A DNA stretch of 64,000 nt, taken from Plantibacter sp. PA-3-X8 (GTDB lineage: Bacteria > Actinomycetota > Actinomycetes > Actinomycetales > Microbacteriaceae). The notes under the pieces are model-generated. The model saw nothing but the letters and a program-made list of their open reading frames with translations. It made no database searches and had not been told where the DNA came from. A program made the position numbers and the translations under genes. The stretch is from contig NZ_CP033107.1 in NCBI RefSeq assembly GCF_003856975.1, positions 1,922,001 to 1,986,000 of the forward strand, read 5' to 3'. Below, one piece after another: positions 29,155 through 39,275 of this stretch (position 1 is its first letter; every line of letters starts with the position of its first letter).

Positions 29155-32100
29155 GTGAGCAACTGGAGTGCCTGGCTGCGCAAACGCAAGACGGCGGCGT
29201 CCATCACGGCCCTGTCGGTCCTCGTCGCCGTACCGGTGACCGCCGCACTCATCCACCAGGGCTTCCCGGTCACGGAGGTCGACCTCGAGTCCCGCGACGT
29301 CTGGGTCACCAACGGCGAGTCGCTCCTCGCGGGGCGTCTCAACGATCAGATCTCCGAACTCGACGGTGCGGTGTCGACGGCGTCGAACAACGCCGACGTG
29401 CTGCAGGACGGTGACGACGTCTTCCTCCAGGACAAGGCGCTGTCCTCGCTCGAGCGCATCGACCCGGCCTTCACGAGCCTCATCCAGCGTGTCTCGCTGC
29501 CGACCGGCGCGACGGTGCACTACGGCGGCGACCGACTCTCGGTCGTGGCGGGGGAGACCGGCAAGCTCTGGTCCGTCGACGCCGCGGGCGAGCTCCGCTT
29601 CGACCCCACGGAGACGAAGCCGATCGTGTCCATCGGCAAGGCCGGTCAAGCGGTCGTCACCTCGACGGGCACCATCCTCGCGGTCGCACCCGCGAAGGGG
29701 CGCCTCTACCGCATTTTGCCCGACGGCACGAAGACCGAGTCGAAGCTCCCGAAGCTCGACGACTACCAGTTGAGTGCGGCCGGTGAGCAGGCCGTCATCC
29801 TCGACGTGAAGTCCGGCGACCTCGTGAAGCAGGACGGCTCCGTCGTCGAGCTGCCGGGCAAACCGCTGAAGATCCAGGAGCCGTCGGCATCGGACGACGC
29901 CGCCGTCATCGCCACCGGTGACTCGCTCGTCCGCGTCCCGCTCGGCGGCGGCGACCCCGAGGTGCTCGACGCCGATGTCACGACGGCGGCGACGAGCGCT
30001 GCCGAGGTCACGGCACCGGTCAACCTCGACGGCTGCATGCACGGAGCCTGGGCCTCATCGAGCCGCTACGCAGCCGAGTGCGCCGACAAGAAGCCCGTCA
30101 TCGAGGACATCAACCCGGAGACCATCGGCCAGCAGCTCGTCTTCCGGGTCAACCGCTCGGTCATCGCCCTCAACAACGTCCAGACCGGCAACTCCTGGCT
30201 CGTGCAGGCGAACATGCGTCTCGTCGACAACTGGGACGAGGTGACGCCCCCGCAGGAGGAGGACGGCGAGGACGGCGATGAGAAGGCCTCCGAGCAGTCC
30301 TTCGAGGACACGCTCGCCGAGCGCACCGAGGAGAACCGTCCGCCCATCGCCCGCGACGACGCGTTCGGCGTCCGCCCGGGTCGCGCGACCGTTCTTCCAC
30401 TGCTCGACAACGATTCCGACGCCGACGGCGACGTCCTGACGATCCAGAACACGAGCGACGTCGCGGCCGAGACCGGCAAGCTGGAGTACATCGACGGCGG
30501 GCGCGCGCTCCAGTTCACCCCGGCCGAGGGCTTCGTGGCCGGGACGACGTCGTTCCGGTACTCCGTCAACGACGGCCGCCCAGGCGGCGTGGCCGAAGCG
30601 AACGTGAGCATCGCCATCAAGCCACCCGAGGTCAACGAGCCGCCGACGTCGCATCGCGAGGCCGCAGTGTCGGTCGAGGCCGGGCAGACGGTCACCTACA
30701 ACGTGCTCGCCGACTGGCGTGATCCCGACGGCGACGACATCTTCCTCCAGTCGGCCTCACCGGCGTCCAGCGACCTCGTCCGGTTCACCCCGGACGGCTT
30801 CGTCACGTTCACGCACGCCTCGCCCGAAATGGGCCCGCGCGACGTCAAGTTCGTCGTGTCCGACGGGGTCAACTCGGCGGAGGGCACCCTCAAGGTCGAT
30901 GTCCAGCCCGCCGGAGCCTTGAGCCCGATCGGCACACCCGACTTCGTCTCGACCTTCGTCGGCGAGTCCGCGCTCGTCCAGCCGTTGGCGAACGACCAGT
31001 CACCGAGTGGGGCCCCGCTCGGTCTCATCGGCGTCGAAGCGTTGCAGGGCGGTCTCGTGTCCTCGCCGAGCCTCGAGAAGCAGTCGGTCACCGTCTCCTC
31101 GAACGAGCCCGGCACCTACTACCTGAAGTACACGCTCGGCGCCGGTATCGCCTCGAGCATCGGGCTCATCCGCGTCGACGTCCTCGAGAAGCCGACCGAC
31201 GTGCGTCCGCCGGTCGCCGTGAAGGACGAAGGATATCTGCGTCCGAACGAGACGATCACGATCCCGGTCCTCGCGAACGACGAGTCGCCGGGTGGGCAGG
31301 TGCTCGCCGTGCAGTCCGTCTCCGTTCCCGACGAGTCCACCTCGTTGTCCGTCGAGGTCCTCGACAGCGCGGTCATCCGCGTGTCCTCCTCCGCGCCGAT
31401 CGAGCAGCAGCTGCAGTTCACCTACGTCGTGTCCGACGGCACCTCGTCGGCTCAGGCGGCCGTGACGGTCGTCCCGGTGCCACCGCTGCCGAAGCATCAG
31501 GCACCGGTCGCGACCGACGATGCCGTCGTCGTCCGCGCGGGCGACATCGCCAACGTCGCGGTGCTCGAGAACGACTACCACCCGGACGCGGCGGTCATGC
31601 TCGTCGACCGCCAGCTCGTCGACGATCCGACCGCCGGCCTCGCCTTCGTCGACGACGACGAGGTCCGCTTCCAGGCGCCGAGCGAACCGGGCACCTACAC
31701 GACGACGTACCGTGTGTACGACACCTTCGGCGAGGCCGACACGGCGACGGTCACCTTCAACGTGGTCGGCGAGGACAAGAAGAACAACCAGCCGCCTGTG
31801 CCGCAGCTGCTCACCTCGCGCGTGTTCGCCGGTGCGACGGTCCGTGTGGACGTCCCGCTCGACGGCCTGGACCCGAACGGTGACTCCGTCGTCGTCGACG
31901 ACATCGCCTCGGCACCGTTGCTCGGTCGCGTCATCGATCAGGGGAGCACCTGGTTCGTCTACGAGGCGGCTCCGGACTCCTCCGGGACCGACACCTTCCA
32001 GTACCGGGTCAAGGACACCTACGGCGCGGTCGCCGTCGGCACGATCAAGATCGGGGTCATCGGACGCCCGGAGGTCGACGGCCAGCCGAACGCGGTCGAC

Positions 32101-34401
32101 GACTACATCGAGGTCCTGCCGGGCAAGGTGGCGTCCGTGCCGGTGCTCTCGAACGACTCCGACCCGAACGGGTACAAGCTCAAACTCGAACCGAAGCTGC
32201 TCTCGGTGGACGACGGCCTCACCGCCGAGGTCAGCAAGAGCCGTGTCGTCATCGAAGTGCCGGAGGAGGAGGCGTTCTTCACGGTCCGGTACCAGATCAC
32301 CAACGGCAAGGGTGGCATCGACAGCGCCTACATCCAGGTCAAGGTCACGAAGGACGCGAAGCCGCAGTTCCCCGAGGCGGATGACCACGTCCTCGAGGAC
32401 GCCGACATCGTCGGCAAGAAGACCATCGACATCGACGTGCTCGACGGCGCGCAGAACCCCGGTGGGCTGATCGACGACCTGCAGCCGAGCCTCGAAGGTG
32501 TGAACGCCGCCTCCGGCGAGGTCCGCGACGGTGGCACGATCCGGGTGACCCTCACCGACCGACGCCAGGCGATCGCCTACCGCCTGACGGACCCGGTCAC
32601 GCAGCTGAGCGGTGCCGCGTTCATCATCGTCCCGGCGGCGACCGACGGCGAGCCGCCGCGCATGAAGAACCCGTTACCGGAGCAGATCGTCAAGGTCAAC
32701 GAGACGCGCACCTGGAAGCTCTCGGACATCACCGAGGCGCCGTCCGGCAAGCCCGTCACCATCGCGTCCGAGGGCAGCGTGGTCAACTTCCGCGGCAACG
32801 GCACCTCGAGCTACGTTGACGACGCCACGATCACCTTCACGCCGGCCAAGGACTACCGCGGTCCGGCTTCGGTGAGCTTCGAGGCCACGGACGGTCGCGA
32901 GAGCAAACTGCTCACCCTGCCGATCACGGTGGGTGACCCCGACCTCGAGGACGTGCCGCCGACCTTCACCCCGGTGACGGTCCCGGTCGAAGCTGGCGAA
33001 CCGGCGATCGTCGTCGATCTGCGCGCCTCGAGCGACCACCCGAACCCGAAGATCCTGGCCGCGTTGTCCTACCAGGGCCTCAGCGGCACCTCCGGTGGTG
33101 TCCAGGCCACCCTGTCCGGTTCGCAGCTGTCCGTCTCCGCGCCGCAGGGCACCCAGCCCGGGACCTCCGCGACGCTCAACTTCACCGTGACCTACAAGGA
33201 GTACTCGATCCCCGGATCGGTGCAGGTGCAGGTCGTCTCCTCGACCCGTCCGCTGCCGCGAGCGATCGACGACCGCGTCGAAGAGGGCCGCAAGAACAAA
33301 GCCGAATCGATCAACGTCCTCGCGAACGACTACAACCCCTTCCCGGACACCCCGCTCAAGATCGTCGACGCCACCGTGGAGAGCGCGCCGGCCGGTGGAG
33401 CGACGGCGACCTTCTCCGGGAGCACGGTGACGGTGACCCCCGGCTCGTCCAAGAGCGGGACCGTCAGCGTCATCTACACGGTCCAGGATGCGACGAACGA
33501 CCCCAACCGGAAGGTCCAGGGTCGCATCACCGTCATCGTGAAGGACGTGCCCGATCCGCCGACGATCGCCGTGAAGAGTGCGAAGAGCGGCAAGATCGTC
33601 GTGGTCGTCGGCGGGTCTCCGGCGAGCAACGGATCGCCGATCGAGTCGCACTGGGTGAAGTGGTCCGGCGGCGGCGACCGGCAGTGTGCTCCCGGCAACG
33701 ACTGCTCCTTCGACGTCACGAACGGTCAGAGTTACACCTTCAGCTCCTACGCGCGGAACGCCGTGGGCCCGAGCGCGGAATCCGGCACGGAGACCGCGAC
33801 CGCGTTCGGCGTCCCGAGCGAGCCGCGCGGCCTGTCGATCAACGCTTCCGGCGACGCACCCACCACACTGACCATGCAGTGGTCCGCCCCTGCCGACGAC
33901 GGTGGCCGGGTCGACAGCTACAGCTGGCGTGTCATGAAGGGTTCAGGCGTCGCCTACTCCGGTACGACCGGCGGCACGAAGATCATCCAGGGGCAGGTCC
34001 CGGCCGGCACCTACCAGCTCTACGTGTCCGCCACCGGGCCGGGTGGCACCGGACCGGAGAGCGGACCGGTGGAGGTCACCGTGAAGGATCCGCCGCCGAA
34101 GAACCCGACCGGATCCATCAGTCGAGGTGCAGGTCCGGTGACCTGTCCGAGTGACGGTCGCTTCGGATGCTACCGGGTGGTCGTGAACTGGAAGGACTTC
34201 GAAGCCGGCGCCTACCGCATGGACCTGTACGAGAACGGTTCGGTCGTGAGCACGCTGGACGGCCAGAACATCGGTGCCAGCGGAAGCGCACAGTTCTCCC
34301 GGCTCTACGGCAAGACCAACTTCTCCCTGTACGTGAAGTTCACCCGACTGTCCGACGGCAAGACCTGGGACGTCGCACAGACCAACGGCACCGACTGGTG
34401 A
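29155..34401 (+). CDS. Giant membrane-anchored Ig-like/FN3 repeat surface protein
   Basis: A 1748-aa protein with a basic N-terminus and one signal-anchor helix at about residues 11-33, so most of it is extracellular. Residues about 40-330 contain beta-propeller-like short repeats (VTSTGTILAVAPAKGRLYRI). An acidic spacer at about 360-390 precedes about eleven Ig-like (Big_9/cadherin-like) modules marked by variants of NDSDxDGD at about 395-1465, for example DNDSDADGD, DWRDPDGD, NDSDPNG and NDYNPFPD. Two or three FN3-type modules end the protein. The Asp-rich loops may bind calcium. The start is GTG at 29155 with a GGGGGA element upstream. There is no LPxTG motif; it is tethered by the N-terminus. 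The MoxR/DUF58/transglutaminase-like trio follows. A role in adhesion, wall attachment or assembly of the secretion apparatus is possible. Confidence 0.88.
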   Translation: MSNWSAWLRKRKTAASITALSVLVAVPVTAALIHQGFPVTEVDLESRDVWVTNGESLLAGRLNDQISELDGAVSTASNNADVLQDGDDVFLQDKALSSLERIDPAFTSLIQRVSLPTGATVHYGGDRLSVVAGETGKLWSVDAAGELRFDPTETKPIVSIGKAGQAVVTSTGTILAVAPAKGRLYRILPDGTKTESKLPKLDDYQLSAAGEQAVILDVKSGDLVKQDGSVVELPGKPLKIQEPSASDDAAVIATGDSLVRVPLGGGDPEVLDADVTTAATSAAEVTAPVNLDGCMHGAWASSSRYAAECADKKPVIEDINPETIGQQLVFRVNRSVIALNNVQTGNSWLVQANMRLVDNWDEVTPPQEEDGEDGDEKASEQSFEDTLAERTEENRPPIARDDAFGVRPGRATVLPLLDNDSDADGDVLTIQNTSDVAAETGKLEYIDGGRALQFTPAEGFVAGTTSFRYSVNDGRPGGVAEANVSIAIKPPEVNEPPTSHREAAVSVEAGQTVTYNVLADWRDPDGDDIFLQSASPASSDLVRFTPDGFVTFTHASPEMGPRDVKFVVSDGVNSAEGTLKVDVQPAGALSPIGTPDFVSTFVGESALVQPLANDQSPSGAPLGLIGVEALQGGLVSSPSLEKQSVTVSSNEPGTYYLKYTLGAGIASSIGLIRVDVLEKPTDVRPPVAVKDEGYLRPNETITIPVLANDESPGGQVLAVQSVSVPDESTSLSVEVLDSAVIRVSSSAPIEQQLQFTYVVSDGTSSAQAAVTVVPVPPLPKHQAPVATDDAVVVRAGDIANVAVLENDYHPDAAVMLVDRQLVDDPTAGLAFVDDDEVRFQAPSEPGTYTTTYRVYDTFGEADTATVTFNVVGEDKKNNQPPVPQLLTSRVFAGATVRVDVPLDGLDPNGDSVVVDDIASAPLLGRVIDQGSTWFVYEAAPDSSGTDTFQYRVKDTYGAVAVGTIKIGVIGRPEVDGQPNAVDDYIEVLPGKVASVPVLSNDSDPNGYKLKLEPKLLSVDDGLTAEVSKSRVVIEVPEEEAFFTVRYQITNGKGGIDSAYIQVKVTKDAKPQFPEADDHVLEDADIVGKKTIDIDVLDGAQNPGGLIDDLQPSLEGVNAASGEVRDGGTIRVTLTDRRQAIAYRLTDPVTQLSGAAFIIVPAATDGEPPRMKNPLPEQIVKVNETRTWKLSDITEAPSGKPVTIASEGSVVNFRGNGTSSYVDDATITFTPAKDYRGPASVSFEATDGRESKLLTLPITVGDPDLEDVPPTFTPVTVPVEAGEPAIVVDLRASSDHPNPKILAALSYQGLSGTSGGVQATLSGSQLSVSAPQGTQPGTSATLNFTVTYKEYSIPGSVQVQVVSSTRPLPRAIDDRVEEGRKNKAESINVLANDYNPFPDTPLKIVDATVESAPAGGATATFSGSTVTVTPGSSKSGTVSVIYTVQDATNDPNRKVQGRITVIVKDVPDPPTIAVKSAKSGKIVVVVGGSPASNGSPIESHWVKWSGGGDRQCAPGNDCSFDVTNGQSYTFSSYARNAVGPSAESGTETATAFGVPSEPRGLSINASGDAPTTLTMQWSAPADDGGRVDSYSWRVMKGSGVAYSGTTGGTKIIQGQVPAGTYQLYVSATGPGGTGPESGPVEVTVKDPPPKNPTGSISRGAGPVTCPSDGRFGCYRVVVNWKDFEAGAYRMDLYENGSVVSTLDGQNIGASGSAQFSRLYGKTNFSLYVKFTRLSDGKTWDVAQTNGTDW

Positions 34402-34443
34402 CCCCGTTCCCGATCACCCGATGAGAAAGCACCCAACACACCC

Positions 34444-35412
34444 ATGACTGTCACGCAGGAACAGGCCACCTGGTTCGCCGACGCGTTCGGCAAGCTCGTC
34501 GGCAACGTCGAGCAGGCCATCCTCGGCAAGGAGCACGTCATCAAGCTCGTCGTCACCGCCATGCTCTCGGAGGGCCACGTGCTCCTCGAGGACTACCCGG
34601 GCACGGGCAAGACCGTGCTCGCCAAGGCGCTCGCGAACACGCTCGACGGCACGAGCTCGCGGATCCAGTTCACGCCCGACCTCCTGCCGTCCGACGTCAC
34701 CGGTGTGACGATCTACGACCAGGGCAAGGGGATCTTCGAGTTCCACAAGGGACCGATCTTCGCCTCCATCGTGCTGGCGGACGAGATCAACCGCGCCTCG
34801 CCGAAGACGCAGTCGGCGCTCCTCGAGGTGATGGAGGAGGGCATCGTCACGATCGACGGCACGAGTTACGAGGCCGGCAAGCCGTTCATGGTCATCGCGA
34901 CGCAGAACCCGATCGAGCAGGCAGGCACGTACAAACTGCCCGAGGCGCAGCTCGACCGCTTCCTCATCAAGACCACGCTCGGCTACCCCGACCGCCAGAC
35001 CTCCGTGAACCTGCTCTTCGACGCCTCGAACCGGGCGCGCGCGACGAAGGTCCAGCCGATCATCGCCTCCAGCGCGGTCATCACCATGGCGCAGCTCGCC
35101 ACCGAGGTGCACGTCGACGGCAGCATCCTCGAGTACGTCGCCGACGTCGTCGCGGCGACGCGGGACGACCAGGACGTCGCCCTCGGCGTCAGCATGCGCG
35201 GTGCGCTCGCGCTCGTGCGTGCGGTCAAGACCTGGGCGATCTCGCAGGGGCGCACGTACGTCACCCCCGACGACGTGAACGACCTCGCGCAGGCCGTCCT
35301 CGCGCACCGCATCATCATCGACCCCGAGTCCGACTTCGCCGGCGTGACCGCGCAGGACGTCGTCGCCCGGGTCCTCGTCAGCATCGCTCCGCCGGCGTAC
35401 CGCGCAGCATGA
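34444..35412 (+). CDS. MoxR-family AAA+ ATPase
   Basis: A 322-aa MoxR AAA+ ATPase with Walker A PGTGKT (residues 52-57), Walker B LADEINRA, the pre-sensor segment ASPKTQSALLEVMEE and sensor ATQNPIEQAGTYKLPEAQLDRF. MoxR ATPases act as chaperones that mature or activate neighbouring proteins, often together with DUF58 and transglutaminase-like proteins, exactly the two genes that follow. The start is the ATG at 34444, 42 bases after the surface protein stop. The ribosome binding site is weak. Coupling to the next gene is by a four-base ATGA overlap. Confidence 0.95.
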   Translation: MTVTQEQATWFADAFGKLVGNVEQAILGKEHVIKLVVTAMLSEGHVLLEDYPGTGKTVLAKALANTLDGTSSRIQFTPDLLPSDVTGVTIYDQGKGIFEFHKGPIFASIVLADEINRASPKTQSALLEVMEEGIVTIDGTSYEAGKPFMVIATQNPIEQAGTYKLPEAQLDRFLIKTTLGYPDRQTSVNLLFDASNRARATKVQPIIASSAVITMAQLATEVHVDGSILEYVADVVAATRDDQDVALGVSMRGALALVRAVKTWAISQGRTYVTPDDVNDLAQAVLAHRIIIDPESDFAGVTAQDVVARVLVSIAPPAYRAA

Positions 35413-36788
35413 GCGAGACCCTCGAGCAGCGCGCCGACACCGCGCCGGACGGATCCGGGCCGGTCCGCACGGCGACGGTCGGCGCGCCTGCCGAGGCGGG
35501 GCCCGAGGGTCCCGATGCGCACATCGATGGCGCGCCGGCTCCCGCTCGACGGCCGAACCCGTTCCGCAGCGCGCTCGACGGCGTCGGTGCCGTCGTCGTG
35601 CCCTGGGCCAGGGTCGTCTGGTCGGCTGCGCAGCCCGTGCTCGCTGTCGTCAGCGGCCTCGGCTGGGTCGTGCTCGCGATCGGCGTCATCGCGACCGTCG
35701 CCGGCTTCATCCTGGGGTGGGCGGAGCTCGTCTTCCTCGGCTTCGTGCCGCTGGCCGCGTTGCTGGCCTCCGTCGCGTACCTCTTCGGGCGGTCGACCTT
35801 CCGCATCTCCATCCACTTGAACCCCAGCCGCGTCACCGTCGGGGAGCGCGCGATCGGGCAGGTCCTCATCGCCAACCCCGGCAACCGCGCCACGACGCCC
35901 ACGCGCCTCGAGGTCCCCGTGGGCTACGGCCTCGCGGAGTTCGCCATCCCGGCGATCCCGAAGGACGGCGAGCACGAGGAGCTGTTCGCCGTCCCGACGA
36001 ACCGGCGAGCCGTCATCCCGGCCGGGCCTGCCGTGTCGGTCCGCGGCGACCAGCTCGGTCTGCTGCGCCGCGAGGTGCGCTGGACGGAACCGGTCGAGCT
36101 CTTCGTGCACCCTGAGACCACGCGGCTCCACCCGACGGCCGCCGGTCTCATCCGCGACCTCGAGGGCCTCGTCACGAAGACCATCACGAACAACGACATC
36201 TCCTTCCACGCGCTCCGCGGGTACGTCCCCGGTGATGACCGCCGCTACATCCACTGGAAGTCCTCCGCGAAGACGGGCCAGCTCATGGTGCGGCAGTTCG
36301 AGGAGACTCGGCGGTCGCAGCTCACCATGGTGATGACGACCGACTCCCGCTACTACGCCGACGATGAGGACGAGTTCGAGTTGGCGGTGTCGCTCACCGC
36401 GTCGATCGCGACCCAGGTGATCCTCGACCAGGTGCCGATCAGCGTCGTGACCGACCGGCTCGCGCTGCGGACCCACACCGTGACCTCCTTCCTCGACGAC
36501 AGCTGCAGGCTGCAGCTCGCCGAGGGCACCTTCGACACCCCACGCACCTTCGCCCGGGAGACCACGAAGCGTCTGCCTGCACCGAGTGTCGTCATCATCG
36601 TCGCCGGTTCGCGGCTCGAGGCACAGGAGTACCGGGGGATCCAACGCCTCTTCGGTCCCGACGTCAACGTGTTCGGCATCCGCGTCGAACGCGGTGCACG
36701 GGCCGGCATCAAGGACGTCGCCGGGATGAACGTCATGACGGTCGGGGCACTGAGCGACCTCGCCAAGGTCATGTCGAGGGCCCTGTGA
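35409..36788 (+). CDS. DUF58 domain-containing membrane protein
   Basis: A 459-aa protein with a disordered Pro/Ala N-terminus, two membrane helices at about residues 78-126, a beta-rich middle region and a C-terminal DUF58 (vWA-related) domain. The family signature GDDRRYIHWKSSAKTGQLMV is at about residues 274-293. DUF58 proteins accompany MoxR ATPases and are thought to be partners in envelope protein maturation; the biochemical role is not established. It overlaps the MoxR gene by four bases at the start and the transglutaminase-like gene by four bases at the end, so the trio forms one translational unit. Confidence 0.92.
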   Translation: MSETLEQRADTAPDGSGPVRTATVGAPAEAGPEGPDAHIDGAPAPARRPNPFRSALDGVGAVVVPWARVVWSAAQPVLAVVSGLGWVVLAIGVIATVAGFILGWAELVFLGFVPLAALLASVAYLFGRSTFRISIHLNPSRVTVGERAIGQVLIANPGNRATTPTRLEVPVGYGLAEFAIPAIPKDGEHEELFAVPTNRRAVIPAGPAVSVRGDQLGLLRREVRWTEPVELFVHPETTRLHPTAAGLIRDLEGLVTKTITNNDISFHALRGYVPGDDRRYIHWKSSAKTGQLMVRQFEETRRSQLTMVMTTDSRYYADDEDEFELAVSLTASIATQVILDQVPISVVTDRLALRTHTVTSFLDDSCRLQLAEGTFDTPRTFARETTKRLPAPSVVIIVAGSRLEAQEYRGIQRLFGPDVNVFGIRVERGARAGIKDVAGMNVMTVGALSDLAKVMSRAL

Positions 36789-39238
36789 GCGGGGTCGACG
36801 AGCGCACGACCGTGCGCCCCGGACGCGTTCCCGCCGGCTCGGCCGCGGACGTCGACGTCCAGGGCATCGTCCCGACCTTCGTCGCGCCGTGGCCGTTGCC
36901 CGGCCGCTCCTGGATCGACCTCGTGGTCGTCTTCGTCCTCGCGGCCCTCGGCCTGCTCGGCTTCGGTGCGGCGCTCAGCGGCACCGGCTTCCTCCTCGCC
37001 GGCCTCGGCGGTCTCGCGCTCGGCATGGGGGTCGGTGTCGCCTCCCACGCGCTCCGGCTGAACGCCCTCCTGACCGGTCTCTCGACCGTCCTCGTCTTCT
37101 ACGTCTTCGGCAGTGCCCTGGCGATGCCGTCGGTCGCGACGTTCGCGATCCTCCCGAACCTGCGGACCCTCGGTGGGATCAGCATCGGGGCGGTGTTCGG
37201 GTGGAAGGACTTCGTCACCCTGCAGACCCCGCTGAGCGCGCCCGCCTACATCATGACCCTGCCCTACGTCGCGGGGATGCTCGTCGGGGTGGTCTCCGCC
37301 GTGCTCGCCGTCCGCTGGCTGCCGCGCCGTCCGCAGGTCGCCGTGCGCTGCGCCGTCCTGCTCGTCGGCCCGACCGTACTGTACGCGCTCGGCGTCCTCC
37401 TCGGTACGCAGACGCCCTTCCTGGCGGCCGTCCGCGGGATCGCGTTCGCGCTGATCGCCCTCCTCTGGCTCGGGTGGCGGCCGGGTGCCGGTCGTGGCGA
37501 GAACGCGGCGGCGTCGACCACCGCCGTCCTCCGTCGCAAGAAGATCATCGGCACGGCCGTCCTCGCCGCGGTCGCGGTCGTCGTCGGCGGCGGCGCGGCC
37601 GTGGTCGCCTCACCGCCCACGGACTCCCGGTTCGTCCTCCGCGAGGTCGTCACCCCGCCGTTCGACCCCCTGGAGTACCCGAGCCCGCTCGCCGGGTTCC
37701 GCGAGTACACGAAGGACCTCGCCGAGACGAAGCTCTTCACCGCCACCGGCCTCAAGCCGGGGGATCGGATCCGTCTGGCGGCCATGGACAGCTACGACGG
37801 ACGCCTGTGGACCGTCTCGGGACCGTCCACGGCGACCGACGGCTCCGGTGCCTTCGAACTCGTCGGCGACCACTTGCCCGGACCGAAGCTCATCACGGCC
37901 GGTAGCGACCGTCGGGTGTCGATCGACATCACCGGCTACGACGACATCTGGGTGCCCAGTGTCGGATATCCGAGCGCGCTCACCCTCGACGGTAAGGCGT
38001 CCGAGCGATCCGAGGACATCCGCTACAACGCCGAGAGCGGCGCGGCCGTCATCACCTCGGGCATCGGCACGGGCGACGACTACGAGGAGCGGACCACGAC
38101 GCAGGCCGTCCCGAGCGACACGGCCCTCGCGACGACACCGACCGCAGCGGTCGAGCTGCCGCCCGTCACGAACATCCCCGACATCGTCGTCGCGAAGGCC
38201 TCGGAGTTCGTCGGAACCGAGACGACGCCCATGGGGCAGCTGCGCGCGATCGAGCAGACCCTCCGCACCACCGGGTTCCTCAGCCACGGGCTCGCCTCGG
38301 ACAGCTCTCCGTCACGCGCCGGCCACGGTGCGGACCGGATGTCGGAGCTGTTCACCCGCACACCGATGGTCGGCGACGAGGAGCAGTACGCGTCGGCGTT
38401 CGCGCTCATGGCCCGCTCGCTCGGCTACCCCGCGCGGGTCGTCATGGGCTTCGCGCCCGAGGTGACCGAGGGCCAGGGTTCGGTGCAGGTCGTCGGAGAC
38501 GACGTGACGGCGTGGGTCGAGGTGCCCTTCGAGGGCTACGGCTGGGTGGCGTTCTCACCGACCCCCGATGAGACCGAGATCCCGCAGGACCAGGACCCGA
38601 AGCCCAAGACCGAGCCGCAGCCGCAGGTGCGTCAGCCGCCGCGCAGCGACAGCCTCGACGACAGCCTCCTCACCGAGGCCTCGATCGACGATGGCGACGA
38701 CAAGGACAAGAACGACGGACTCGTGATCCCGGAGTGGGTCTGGTGGCTCGCGCTGATCGTGGGTGTCCCGGTGTCGCTGTACTTCATCCCGCTCCTCGCC
38801 ATCTCCGGCGCGAAGCGTCGGCGGACGAAGCGTCGCCGCGCGGGCAGTGGTGACCGCAGCGCCGCCGGTGCGTGGGACGAGCTGATCGACCGCTACGCCG
38901 AGCTCGGGTACACGGTGCCCCCGGCCGCCACGCGGTCGGCCACGGCGTCCATGCTCGGTGCCCAGGAACCAGAGGGCGCGACCACGCTCACCGTGCTCGC
39001 GGGGACGACCGACGATGTCGTCTTCTCCGGTCGTGACGTGGACGACACGACGGCCGACGAGCTGTGGCAGCGGTCGGAGGCCGAGGCCTCCCGGGCACAG
39101 GGAGCGCTCGGCTGGTTCGCCCGCCAGCGGAGCCGGTTCCGCTACCGCGCGAAGCGCAGTCTCGTGAGCCGGCTGCAGCCGTCCGGTGCGCTCGCCCGTC
39201 GAGCAGCATGGGACCAGCGCGCCGCCGGGCGGCGCTGA
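36785..39238 (+). CDS. Transglutaminase-like membrane protein with degenerate catalytic triad
   Basis: An 817-aa protein with about six N-terminal membrane helices (beginning SWIDLVVVFVLAAL), a large extracytoplasmic transglutaminase-like domain, a further membrane helix at about residues 655-678 (VWWLALIVGVPVSLYFIP) and a basic cytoplasmic tail. This is the TgpA-type layout that pairs with MoxR and DUF58. The active site seems lost. The usual GDC(x)QFA reads G530-D-E532-E-Q-Y-A, the usual GHAWVEV reads V-T575-A-W-V-E-V, and the usual FDPTP reads F-S591-P-T-P. Cys, His and Asp are therefore all replaced, so it is probably a non-enzymatic binding or scaffold domain. The start is GTG at 36785, overlapping the DUF58 gene. 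Confidence 0.88.
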   Translation: MSGVDERTTVRPGRVPAGSAADVDVQGIVPTFVAPWPLPGRSWIDLVVVFVLAALGLLGFGAALSGTGFLLAGLGGLALGMGVGVASHALRLNALLTGLSTVLVFYVFGSALAMPSVATFAILPNLRTLGGISIGAVFGWKDFVTLQTPLSAPAYIMTLPYVAGMLVGVVSAVLAVRWLPRRPQVAVRCAVLLVGPTVLYALGVLLGTQTPFLAAVRGIAFALIALLWLGWRPGAGRGENAAASTTAVLRRKKIIGTAVLAAVAVVVGGGAAVVASPPTDSRFVLREVVTPPFDPLEYPSPLAGFREYTKDLAETKLFTATGLKPGDRIRLAAMDSYDGRLWTVSGPSTATDGSGAFELVGDHLPGPKLITAGSDRRVSIDITGYDDIWVPSVGYPSALTLDGKASERSEDIRYNAESGAAVITSGIGTGDDYEERTTTQAVPSDTALATTPTAAVELPPVTNIPDIVVAKASEFVGTETTPMGQLRAIEQTLRTTGFLSHGLASDSSPSRAGHGADRMSELFTRTPMVGDEEQYASAFALMARSLGYPARVVMGFAPEVTEGQGSVQVVGDDVTAWVEVPFEGYGWVAFSPTPDETEIPQDQDPKPKTEPQPQVRQPPRSDSLDDSLLTEASIDDGDDKDKNDGLVIPEWVWWLALIVGVPVSLYFIPLLAISGAKRRRTKRRRAGSGDRSAAGAWDELIDRYAELGYTVPPAATRSATASMLGAQEPEGATTLTVLAGTTDDVVFSGRDVDDTTADELWQRSEAEASRAQGALGWFARQRSRFRYRAKRSLVSRLQPSGALARRAAWDQRAAGRR

Positions 39239-39275
39239 GGCCGATACGACCGCCGAGGCGCTACCCTCGGTGAGT

